Shown here: positions 47,593-55,695 of the stretch, in pieces
Layout of the letters: each line of letters begins with the position of its first letter
How positions within the stretch are numbered: position 1 is the stretch's first letter
Source of the DNA: Pseudorhodobacter sp. E13
GTDB lineage: Bacteria > Pseudomonadota > Alphaproteobacteria > Rhodobacterales > Rhodobacteraceae
Length of the DNA: 64,000 bases
Direction: 5' to 3'
Assembly: GCF_003991405.1 (NCBI RefSeq)
Contig: NZ_RPEN01000158.1
Span: forward strand, 124,001 to 188,000
The notes under the pieces: generated by a model
Database searches by the model: none
Told to the model about the DNA's origin: nothing
The model's input: only the letters and a program-made list of their open reading frames with translations
Position numbers and translations under genes: made by a program

Positions 47593-48467
47593 AGGATTGG
47601 GCTGCTGTAAAAGGAAATGATGGCCTGCCGCGTCTTGCCCAGCACAAAATCCGACCAGATCAAGGTTCGGCCTTTTGCATCCGTCACCCGCCCCCCTTCC
47701 GGCAGCGCCAAAAGCCGCTCCGGCTTCAAATCCAGCCCGCACAGGGTCACCGCGATCAGCCGCCCGCGCCGCGCCCGCACCATGGGCAGCAGCGCCCAGA
47801 CATAGCTGAGCACGGTAAGCCGCGACATGAATTCGGCTGGTAGTTTGACCGCAAGACTGTTGGGAATGGCCGAGACGACAGCTTGGCTGGCCCAGCTTAT
47901 GAACCGCTCGTCCGCGATCATGGGGCGGAACCAGAAAGAGGGTTCTTTTGCCCATAAATCAACAAATTGCGCGGCGATGTTATGATGATAACGGGGGTGA
48001 AACACCACGAGCGACGAATTGCCCCGCGCATATTTCCGGCCTTTGGTCATCCGCCAGAAAAACCGACCGATGGGGCCCAAGGGCAGAATGGCGCTTTGCA
48101 ACAGCATCAAGCCATCGGGACGCGGCAGCCTGTCCAGCAGGATGGTCAGATCGCCGGTCACGATCGTATCAAGGTCGATGTAAAGCGCGGGCAGATCATC
48201 TTGCAACACACCCGCCTCGAACATCGACAGCTTGGTTTGGCAGCCCGAACGGCGAAACACCTCTTGCAACCAGAACGCCGGGATCGCGCGCAAGTCCGCG
48301 CGCGGGTCAAGCCCCGGGCGCGCCCGATCTGACAGCAGCACGAAGCGCGGTTGGCGCTTCGTATGGGTGGCAATGGCGCAGATCAAGCGGTTCACGACGG
48401 CGACATCGTATTTGTCGCCCCACAGAACCATCACGCATTGCCACTCTGGTGCGTCAGATCGTGGCAT
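47589..48467 (-). CDS. Glycosyltransferase-like protein (DxD type)
   Basis: A 292-residue protein from the ATG at 48467 (an ATG at 48431, twelve codons on, is an alternative). The segment ALYIDLDTIVTGDL near residue 108 is a DxD-type metal site as in GT8-like glycosyltransferases. It overlaps the end of the SDR gene by 14 bases upstream and the phosphatase gene by four bases downstream, so the three are a translational unit. The sugar and acceptor are unknown. Confidence 0.75.
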   Translation of the reverse strand: MPRSDAPEWQCVMVLWGDKYDVAVVNRLICAIATHTKRQPRFVLLSDRARPGLDPRADLRAIPAFWLQEVFRRSGCQTKLSMFEAGVLQDDLPALYIDLDTIVTGDLTILLDRLPRPDGLMLLQSAILPLGPIGRFFWRMTKGRKYARGNSSLVVFHPRYHHNIAAQFVDLWAKEPSFWFRPMIADERFISWASQAVVSAIPNSLAVKLPAEFMSRLTVLSYVWALLPMVRARRGRLIAVTLCGLDLKPERLLALPEGGRVTDAKGRTLIWSDFVLGKTRQAIISFYSSPIL

Positions 48468-49233
48468 TGATGGCCCCACCATCCAGCAGCAGGTTCTGCC
48501 CGACGATGAAGCCCGCCTTGTTGGAACACAGGAAGGCGCAGGCGGCGCCAAATTCTTCGGCGGTGCCATAGCGGCGCGCGGGGATGGTGGCCTGGCGCTG
48601 CTTGGTCGCGGTGGCGCGGTCGATCCCTTGCGCCTTGGCCACGCCATCATCCAGACTGTTGGCACGGTCGGTCGCGTGAATACCGGGCAGAAGGTTGTTG
48701 ATCGTCACCCCATGTTCGGCCACCTGCCGCGCGGTGCCTGCGACAAAGCCGGTCAACCCGGTGCGGGCGGCGTTGGACAGGCCAAGCTGCGGGATCGGGG
48801 CCTTGACCGAGCCGGAGGTGATATTGACCACCCGGCCCCATTTGCGCGCGATCATCCCCGGCAGAATGGCCTGCATCAGCGCGATGGGCGTCAGCATGTT
48901 GCCATCCAGCGCCTTGATGAAATCATCCCGACTCCAGTCCGACCACAGGCCGGGGGGCGGGCCGCCGGCATTCGTGACCAGAATATCCACGTCCTGCGCC
49001 GCCGCCAGAACCTGCGCGCGCCCGGCCTCGGTGGTGACATCGGCCGCCACAGTCACCACATCCACGCCATAGCTGGCGCGCAGATGGGCGGCGGTTGCTT
49101 CCAGCGCCTCGGCCCCGCGGGCATTGATCACAAGGTTCACCCCCGCTTCGGCCAACGCCTCGGCGCAGCCACGACCAAGCCCCTTGGATGCCGCACATAC
49201 CAGTGCCTTTTTGCCTTTGATGCCCAAATCCAT
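48454..49233 (-). CDS. SDR family oxidoreductase with altered catalytic residues
   Basis: A 259-residue Rossmann-fold protein. The N-terminal cofactor motif AASKGLGRG is recognisable, TNAGG near residue 87 is normal, and Ser140 of ITSGS is present. The usual YxxxK motif is replaced by S153-x3-R157 (LSNAAR), so classical dehydrogenase catalysis is doubtful. It shares a unit with the downstream glycosyltransferase-like and phosphatase-like genes. Confidence 0.88.
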   Translation of the reverse strand: MDLGIKGKKALVCAASKGLGRGCAEALAEAGVNLVINARGAEALEATAAHLRASYGVDVVTVAADVTTEAGRAQVLAAAQDVDILVTNAGGPPPGLWSDWSRDDFIKALDGNMLTPIALMQAILPGMIARKWGRVVNITSGSVKAPIPQLGLSNAARTGLTGFVAGTARQVAEHGVTINNLLPGIHATDRANSLDDGVAKAQGIDRATATKQRQATIPARRYGTAEEFGAACAFLCSNKAGFIVGQNLLLDGGAINATI

Positions 49234-49485
49234 CTGTCATCCTCCGATTTCATGCTTTGTCAAACAGCTAGCAGCCAGCGCGGCCAAGGAAAAGAGCAGC
49301 CTGCGATTCGTTCCGCTTTGCGTTTCTGCTTGAATTGGAAACGATCCGCACAACCCTGACAGCTTGTTTCCGCTAAAAAGCTGAAAAACCTAAGGAACTG
49401 GCGCGCCGGATAAGGGTTTGCTAAGCTTTCAGGATAAAGAGTTGCCGCAGATCGTGCCCGGCCGAACCAAAGACTGGATTTACCT

Positions 49486-50508
49486 GTGACCGAAGGCCCC
49501 CTTCCCCCCAATCGCCCCGGACAATTGTGTCAGGTTTTCGCTGCCGAGGCGGTGTTTGTCACCGTCGGCGTGAACCATGGCGAAGGCATGGCCGGGCTGG
49601 AAGATGTGTGCCTTGGCGATATCTATGAGCTGGACGCAGGGGCAGCACCGCTGAAACTGATGCTGGAACGCGATGGCGACCGACAGGTGATCGCACCGGG
49701 GTCAGAGGCCGGGGCGCCGGGTGCGGCGGTGCGGCTGGCAGCGCGCTACACGATGATGGCCCCGGACGGCGACCGCGTCGAGTTGCTGGCGCTGGAGGTG
49801 GCAGGGGCACCTGCGCTGTTCATTCTGCCGCTGTCACCCATCGGGGCGCAGATAGAATACACGTTGCTGAAAATGGAAGAGCCGCAACCCGAAGAACGGC
49901 TGATGGATCTGCTGTGCATTTCCTTTGCGCGCGGCACGATGATCACGCTGGGCAATGGCAAGCAATGCCCGATTGAGGCGCTGACCCCCGGTGACAAGGT
50001 GCTGACCCGCGATCATGGCCCGCAAGCGCTGGCCTGGGTCGGGCAGGTGACATTGCGCGCGGTGGGGGCCTATGCCCCGGTGATCATTCCTGCGGGCGTG
50101 ATGGGCAATGCAGGCGATCTGGTGGTCAGCCAGCATCACCGCATGTTCCTGTATCAACGCCGCAAGGCCGGGGGGGTGCCACAATCGGAACTGCTGGTGC
50201 AGGCCAAACATCTGGTCGATGGCGAACGGATTTTCCTGCGCGAAGGAGGCTTTGTCGATTACTTCAGCCTCGTCTTTGCCGATCACGAAATCATCTATGC
50301 CGAAGGTATCCCCGCCGAAAGCCTGATGGTCAGTGAGGCCACGCTGGCACGCCTGCCGCCAGAGCTTGCGGATGAGGTGAAGCAGCGCTTTCCGGGGCTA
50401 AGCCAGAACCAACATTTCGGGGTCGAGGCCACGGCGCAGGTGCTGGAGGCCATCGGGCTGGAGCGTGCCAAGCGCAGCCCGCGCGGCAGTCGCGAAGGCC
50501 CGGCCTGA
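49486..50508 (+). CDS. Hint-domain protein
   Basis: A 340-residue protein from a GTG start at 49486. Residues 1-140 are not recognised. A Hint (hedgehog/intein) fold follows: SFARGTMI (near 146), QCPIEALTPGDKVLTRD (near 160), VSQHHRMFLYQ (near 205) and EGGFVDYFSLVFADHEIIYAEG (near 250). Where self-splicing Hint domains have a catalytic cysteine before FxxGT, this one has serine at 146, with Cys at 144. Such proteins are common in Rhodobacteraceae and probably do not splice. Function unknown. Confidence 0.85.
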   Translation: MTEGPLPPNRPGQLCQVFAAEAVFVTVGVNHGEGMAGLEDVCLGDIYELDAGAAPLKLMLERDGDRQVIAPGSEAGAPGAAVRLAARYTMMAPDGDRVELLALEVAGAPALFILPLSPIGAQIEYTLLKMEEPQPEERLMDLLCISFARGTMITLGNGKQCPIEALTPGDKVLTRDHGPQALAWVGQVTLRAVGAYAPVIIPAGVMGNAGDLVVSQHHRMFLYQRRKAGGVPQSELLVQAKHLVDGERIFLREGGFVDYFSLVFADHEIIYAEGIPAESLMVSEATLARLPPELADEVKQRFPGLSQNQHFGVEATAQVLEAIGLERAKRSPRGSREGPA

Positions 50509-50562
50509 CACGCACGCGCGCCACCAGTTGCGAAGCGTCGAAATTGGCGCTATGTGCCCTGC

Positions 50563-52161
50563 ATGTTGGACAATCGCCCCCCCCTTCCGCCCGAAATCGC
50601 CCGCCGCCGGACCTTTGCGATCATCGCTCACCCGGATGCCGGCAAAACCACGCTGACCGAAAAGTTCCTGCTGTTTGGTGGGGCTATTCAAATGGCAGGC
50701 CAGGTGCGCGCCAAGGGTGAGGCGCGGCGCACGCGGTCGGATTTCATCAAGATGGAACAGGACCGGGGCATCTCGGTTTCCGCCTCTGCGATGTCCTTTG
50801 ATTTTCGCGAATATCGCTTCAATCTGGTCGACACGCCCGGCCACTCGGATTTTTCCGAGGATACCTATCGCACGCTGACCGCCGTGGATGCCGCCGTGAT
50901 GGTGATTGACGGCGCGAAAGGCGTGGAAAGCCAGACCCGCAAGCTGTTCGAAGTGTGCCGTTTGCGCGACCTGCCGATCCTGACCTTCTGTAACAAGATG
51001 GACCGCGAGGCGCGCGACACGTTCGAGATCATTGACGAAATTCAGGAAAATCTGGCGATTGATGTCAGTCCCGCAAGCTGGCCTATCGGGTCGGGGCGTG
51101 ATTTTCTGGGCTGCTATGACATTCTGAACGACCGGCTGGAACTGATGGACCGTGCCGACCGCAACCGCGTCGCCGAAACCATTGAGATGAAGGGCCTGGA
51201 CGACCCGAAGCTGGCCAAGCACATCCCCGCTGACATGCTGGCAAAGCTGCGCGAAGAACTGGAAATGGCGCGCGAACTTCTGCCCGCGCTGAACCGCGAG
51301 GCGCTGCTCAATGGCTCCATGACGCCGATCTGGTTCGGCTCTGCCATCAACTCTTTTGGCGTGAAGGAATTGATGGACGGTATCGGCAAATTCGGCCCCG
51401 AACCGCAGCCGCAGCCCACCGCCAGCCGCAAAGTCGCGCCCGAGGAAACCGCTGTCACCGGCGTTGTGTTCAAGGTGCAGGCCAATATGGACCCGAAACA
51501 CCGCGACCGCGTAGCCTTTGTGCGCCTTGCCTCGGGGCATTTTGAACGCGGCATGAAGCTGAACCATGTGCGCAGCAAGAAGGTGATGGCGATTTCCAGC
51601 CCGGTGCTGTTTCTGGCCGCCGACCGCGAATTGGCCGAAGAGGCATGGGCCGGCGATATCATCGGCATCCCGAACCACGGGCAATTGCGTATCGGCGATG
51701 CGCTGACCGAAGGCGAGGAATTGCGCTTTACCGGCATCCCCTCCTTTGCGCCGGAACTGTTGCAAGGCGTGCGCGCGGGCGACCCGATGAAGGCCAAGCA
51801 TCTTGAAAAGGCGCTGCTGCAATTTGCCGAAGAAGGCGCCGCCAAAGTGTTCAAGCCGATGATCGGCTCGGGCTATATCGTCGGTGTTGTGGGGGCCTTG
51901 CAATTTGACGTGCTGGCCAGCCGGATCGAACAGGAATATTCCCTGCCCGTGCGGTTTGAGCCGTCGCAATTCACCTCGGCGCGTTGGGTGCGGGGGCCAA
52001 AGGCCGAGATGGACAAGTTCATCAGCATCAACAAGGGCCATATCGCAAGCGACAGCGATGGCGACACCGTGTTCCTGACCCGCCTGCAATGGGATATCGA
52101 CCGGATCACCCGCGACTACCCGGAGTTGAAGCTGACCGCGACCAAAGAGATGATGGTTTAA
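50563..52161 (+). CDS. prfC: Peptide chain release factor 3
   Basis: A 532-residue translational GTPase that recycles RF1/RF2 and helps post-termination quality control. GTPase motifs are IAHPDAGKTT (G1), DRGISVS (switch), DTPGHSDF (G3) and CNKMD (G4). Start at 50563 (ATG) is favoured over a GTG three codons upstream. The domain lengths match E. coli RF3 (529 residues). It is followed by an imperfect TTCG-loop hairpin. Confidence 0.96.
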   Translation: MLDNRPPLPPEIARRRTFAIIAHPDAGKTTLTEKFLLFGGAIQMAGQVRAKGEARRTRSDFIKMEQDRGISVSASAMSFDFREYRFNLVDTPGHSDFSEDTYRTLTAVDAAVMVIDGAKGVESQTRKLFEVCRLRDLPILTFCNKMDREARDTFEIIDEIQENLAIDVSPASWPIGSGRDFLGCYDILNDRLELMDRADRNRVAETIEMKGLDDPKLAKHIPADMLAKLREELEMARELLPALNREALLNGSMTPIWFGSAINSFGVKELMDGIGKFGPEPQPQPTASRKVAPEETAVTGVVFKVQANMDPKHRDRVAFVRLASGHFERGMKLNHVRSKKVMAISSPVLFLAADRELAEEAWAGDIIGIPNHGQLRIGDALTEGEELRFTGIPSFAPELLQGVRAGDPMKAKHLEKALLQFAEEGAAKVFKPMIGSGYIVGVVGALQFDVLASRIEQEYSLPVRFEPSQFTSARWVRGPKAEMDKFISINKGHIASDSDGDTVFLTRLQWDIDRITRDYPELKLTATKEMMV

Positions 52162-52205
52162 GCCGGACCGGGCAATCCTTGTCAGAATAACCGCGACAGG
52201 TGCAA

Positions 52206-52232
52206 GGGGCGTGACCTTCGGGCCACGACCCC
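52206..52232 (+). terminator. Hairpin with TTCG loop after prfC
   Basis: GGGGCGTGACC and GGCCACGACCCC can pair around TTCG with one bulge and one mismatch, 45 bases after the prfC stop. There is no T-run. It may stop or stabilise the prfC message before the next cluster. Confidence 0.45.
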
Positions 52233-52325
52233 GCCCACGACTTCGCTAAAATCAAAGAGATGCCGTAGACAAAACCCGAATTTACCGCCAGATTGTTTCC
52301 CAATAAAGAACAAACGAGGCAGTAA

Positions 52326-52952
52326 ATGTTGAAGCAGACGAAGCCCAAGGGCGATAGTTATTACAAGGGCCGCGCCCAGAACTACAACAAAAAGCGGCTG
52401 AAACAGGAATGGTGGCACGTCGAACAAAAGGAAATGGAGGCGCTGCTGGAAACCCTGCCGCGCGATCTTTCCGTGGTCGATATTCCCTTTGGCACCGGGC
52501 GTTTCGTGCCGTTTTACGACAAATTCGGCTATACGATCGCGGGGCTTGATGCCTCGGCCGACATGATCGGTGCCGCGCGTGAGGCGCTGGGTGCGCTTTA
52601 TGACAAATGCAGCTGCACCGTTGGCGATGCGATGGACCTGCCCTACAAGGACGGCGCCTTTGACCTTGTGGTCAGCACCCGCTTTCTGCGCGATATCGTG
52701 ACCTTTGGCATGGCCAAGAAGATGCTGGCCGAAATGGCGCGCGTCACCTCGAAATACGCGATCATCCAGCTTGGCAACAATTTCACCACCGGGCGCACCC
52801 CGGATGATGATGAGGTGATGGGCGGCAATCTGTCCAAGGCCGGGGTGGATAAGCTGTTGAAAGAACACGGTTTGAAGGTCAAGGATCGGCGGCTTGTGCT
52901 GTCCGAGCCTGAGATCGGAGAGATCTATCACATCCTCTGCGAAAAGATCTAA
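52326..52952 (+). CDS. Class I SAM-dependent methyltransferase
   Basis: A 208-residue methyltransferase. SAM motif I is VVDIPFGTGRF (near residue 50), with proline in place of the usual second glycine; motif II is AGLDAS and the post-I acid region follows. The N-terminal 30 residues are basic (KQTKPKGDSYYKGR, NKKRLKQ). The substrate is unknown. GAGG at about 52315 supports the ATG at 52326. It opens a four-gene cluster; the next gene begins three bases after its stop. Confidence 0.85.
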   Translation: MLKQTKPKGDSYYKGRAQNYNKKRLKQEWWHVEQKEMEALLETLPRDLSVVDIPFGTGRFVPFYDKFGYTIAGLDASADMIGAAREALGALYDKCSCTVGDAMDLPYKDGAFDLVVSTRFLRDIVTFGMAKKMLAEMARVTSKYAIIQLGNNFTTGRTPDDDEVMGGNLSKAGVDKLLKEHGLKVKDRRLVLSEPEIGEIYHILCEKI

Positions 52953-52955
52953 GCG

Positions 52956-53690
52956 ATGCAGGTGGAGTTGGTCGGACTCCCCGGTTGCGGCAAATCTACG
53001 CTTGCCTCTGCGCTGGAAAAACGCCTGACCGCCGAAGGGCATCGGGCGCAGGGGATGCGAAATGCCGCGAAAGCCGCGATCACGGCCAAGCAGGACAAGA
53101 TCGGCTTTCTGCGGCGGCGCGGGGAACGGGTCAGCCTTTATGGCTGTCTCGTCTTTGCGCATAAGAACCCCGAGTTGTTCCAGTGGATGTTCCGCCTGAG
53201 CCACACCGATTTCGTCGCCCTGACCTGGGGGATGGAGGCGCTGTCGCAAGTGGGCATTTTGCAGGAACATGGCGACAAAGACCTGATCGTGATGAATGAC
53301 GAAGGCTTCTTGCAGCGGCTGGCGTGGAATTTCACCGCTCTCGGTGATGGGCCGGAGATTGCCGAGATCAGCCAGTTGATCCCGCCGGATTTCGTGACGC
53401 TGAACCTGACATTGCCGACCGAACACGCCTATCAGCGCACCAAGGACCGCAAGAAAGGCATCCCCTCACCGCTGAAGGGCGACACGGATACCGAGGCTTT
53501 GGCCAAATTCGCGCGCTATGGCGACATGCTGGATCGTTTTGTCGCGGCGCGGCGGGCGCGGGGCTGTGTGGTGATCGACATTGATGCCGCGCCCGAAATG
53601 GATACCGTGGTGGAAACCGCGCTGGCCGCGCTGGCCCCTTTGCTGCCCGCGGCCAAACCTGTGAAAAAACCGCGGAAGGCAAAAGCATGA
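52956..53690 (+). CDS. P-loop kinase-like ATP-binding protein
   Basis: A 244-residue protein opening with Walker A GLPGCGKST (residues 7-15). LIVMNDEGFLQRLAWN near residue 110 could be the Walker B/DE-type region of small-molecule kinases, and TKDRKKGIP near residue 165 could be a lid. I recognise no named family; nucleotide, sugar or adenylylsulfate kinase activity is possible. The C-terminus is basic (KKPRKAKA). It lies three bases after the methyltransferase gene and overlaps the next gene by four bases. Confidence 0.78.
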   Translation: MQVELVGLPGCGKSTLASALEKRLTAEGHRAQGMRNAAKAAITAKQDKIGFLRRRGERVSLYGCLVFAHKNPELFQWMFRLSHTDFVALTWGMEALSQVGILQEHGDKDLIVMNDEGFLQRLAWNFTALGDGPEIAEISQLIPPDFVTLNLTLPTEHAYQRTKDRKKGIPSPLKGDTDTEALAKFARYGDMLDRFVAARRARGCVVIDIDAAPEMDTVVETALAALAPLLPAAKPVKKPRKAKA

Positions 53691-54439
53691 GCGGCCCCAC
53701 CTATCCCGATGCGCCGGATGCGCTGATTGCCCACTGGGAAAAGCGGCGCGCGCCGATGCGCCCTGTGGATGGCGAAGGCCTTGCCCCGCTGAGCACCGAT
53801 CTGGCGGCATTGCGCACGCAAATCCTGCCCAAGGCCCCGCCGCCCCTGCCGCAATATTCCAGCCGCCACGCCGCCAAAGAGCATGAGTTGCAAAGCGAAC
53901 TGGGCGGCGAGAGCGCGCTTGTGCTGCTGCACGGGCTGGTCGTTGCGCATCTTCGCAAACGCGCCTTTCCCGCCCATGCCCCTGCTTTATTTTATAAAAT
54001 CTGGCAGGAGCAGGGCGAATTCCTGCTGTCCAACCTGTCGACACGCTGGTTGATTTCGGCGGTCATCACCTTTGGCGAACATGGTAAAACGGCATCCGAA
54101 CAGGCGCTGGGGCGCGAATTGGGCATGCTGTTTTCCTTGATGAAACTTTACGAGTTTGAAAGACTGTTTTCCGGCAAACGCCCGGAAGAGGCGTTCGGCC
54201 TGCGCAAGGTGGATGCGGAATTGCCGCTGGGAATGACGCCGTTCTCGCTGGCCACGGGGGGCTTGGATATCAACCTTCTGGCCCCGATCTGGCAGCGCGC
54301 GCAGGCAGAGCCGGTCATGGGCCCGCTGGCCTGCACTTTGCTGGCGCGGTTGAATGATGATCCCGGCGGCCTGTTCCGCCGGATTGGGGCGATGCGGGCC
54401 AAGAAACGCGCCCGGATTGCCGCGCGCAAAGCCGACTGA
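53687..54439 (+). CDS. Unknown protein of the 52-55 kb cluster
   Basis: A 250-residue soluble protein that I do not recognise. Hydrophobic patches (LVVAHLRKRAFPAHAPALFYKIW, and RWLISAVITFGEHG) look like buried helices rather than membrane spans. The N-terminus is proline-rich and the C-terminus strongly basic (RAKKRARIAARKAD). ATGA overlap with the P-loop gene upstream and a 23-base gap to the glycosyltransferase gene place it firmly in the cluster. No function can be given. Confidence 0.75.
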   Translation: MSGPTYPDAPDALIAHWEKRRAPMRPVDGEGLAPLSTDLAALRTQILPKAPPPLPQYSSRHAAKEHELQSELGGESALVLLHGLVVAHLRKRAFPAHAPALFYKIWQEQGEFLLSNLSTRWLISAVITFGEHGKTASEQALGRELGMLFSLMKLYEFERLFSGKRPEEAFGLRKVDAELPLGMTPFSLATGGLDINLLAPIWQRAQAEPVMGPLACTLLARLNDDPGGLFRRIGAMRAKKRARIAARKAD

Positions 54440-54462
54440 ACGACAGAAAAGAGGCAAGGACC

Positions 54463-55578
54463 ATGGCTGTGAAACGTGCATTTCTGGTGACGACCGCCAA
54501 GAACGAAGCCCCCTATTTTCTGGAATGGGTCGCGCATCACATGGAGGTGGGTTTTACCGATATCGTTGTTTTTCAAAACGATAGCGATGATCTGACGCAT
54601 GAAACCCTGTCGGCGCTGCGCAAAATCGGCGCGATCCAGTATTTCTATAACCGCGCAGGCGCTGGCCGCCATCAGGTGCGCGCCTATGAACGTGCCGGCG
54701 CGCTGGAGGAATTCAAGCAATGTGATTGGGCGATGGCGCTGGATATGGATGAGTTTCTGGTCGTCAAAGCCGGAAATGGCACCTTGACCGACCTGATGAA
54801 AGCCGTGCCCGAAAGCGATTGCCTGCATCTGAACTGGCGGCTGTTCGGCAATTCGGGCTATGAGGCGCTGACCGATCAGCTTGTCACCGAACGCTTTACC
54901 ATGGCGAATTACCAATTGGGCAAAGACGACCATTTCGGTGCCTATAAATGCCTGTTCCGCCCTGCCCTGTTCAAACGCCCCGGCATACACCGCCCCTATC
55001 TGCCGACGATCCCCGCAGAAGACATCCGCTATTCCAACGGCAGCGGCCTTCCGGCGGCGGAGTATAAGCTGAAGAATTACAATTCCACCGATCCGGGCGG
55101 CTGCGATTATGCCCAGATCAACCATTATATCGTGCGCGATCTGGCCAGTTTCATGCTGAAATCGGCGCGCGGTTCGGCGCATCAGGCCAATCGCCCCATC
55201 GGGCACCGCTATTGGAAAATGCGCAACACGAATTTTGAGATTGACGATTCCATGCAGCCTTGGCTGGCGCGGGTCAAGGCACGGATGGAGGCCTTGGACG
55301 AAGCCTCGAACGGGCGTTTGATGGAGCTGCGCGAAACCGCGATCTATACCCATCTGGCGCGCTATTACACCATGCTGCAAGATCCGCAGATGCGCGCGTT
55401 CCGCAAGTTTTGCAAGGATAATCCCAACGCGATGGATCACCGCAAGGTCAAGGCCGAACGCGCCAAACCAGCGGCCAAGCCGAAACCTGCCGTGACATCA
55501 GCAAAGCCCAAAACGCCGAGCACGAAAAGAACGGTGAAAACCAGCAAGGCCAAAGCGACTGCGAAGGCTGCAACTTGA
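54463..55578 (+). CDS. Glycosyltransferase family 2-like protein with basic tail
   Basis: A 371-residue protein. The N-terminus LVTTAKNEAPYFLEWV and the DMDEF motif (D94-F98, near residue 95) are those of GT2-type (Glyco_tranf_2_4) enzymes that build surface glycans. A cation site is therefore likely. The last 40 residues are a Lys/Pro/Ala/Thr-rich tail. The gene ends the four-gene cluster. AAGAGGCAAGG before the ATG at 54463 is a good ribosome site. Donor and acceptor are unknown. Confidence 0.86.
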   Translation: MAVKRAFLVTTAKNEAPYFLEWVAHHMEVGFTDIVVFQNDSDDLTHETLSALRKIGAIQYFYNRAGAGRHQVRAYERAGALEEFKQCDWAMALDMDEFLVVKAGNGTLTDLMKAVPESDCLHLNWRLFGNSGYEALTDQLVTERFTMANYQLGKDDHFGAYKCLFRPALFKRPGIHRPYLPTIPAEDIRYSNGSGLPAAEYKLKNYNSTDPGGCDYAQINHYIVRDLASFMLKSARGSAHQANRPIGHRYWKMRNTNFEIDDSMQPWLARVKARMEALDEASNGRLMELRETAIYTHLARYYTMLQDPQMRAFRKFCKDNPNAMDHRKVKAERAKPAAKPKPAVTSAKPKTPSTKRTVKTSKAKATAKAAT

Positions 55579-55695
55579 CCTGACCGGATTTTCCAGATAC
55601 TGGCAAGCAGGCCCTAGGGCACAGACGCCGGGGCGCCCGGAAAGCATGCGTCCCATTCCATTTTTGCGGTCCGATACCGCATACACAGGACGCAC

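Noticed and set aside
52162-52330. Slightly AT-richer stretch before the four-gene cluster, as a sign of recent transfer
   Set aside because: The change is small and limited to the intergenic region and first codons; no integrase, tRNA or repeat borders were seen.
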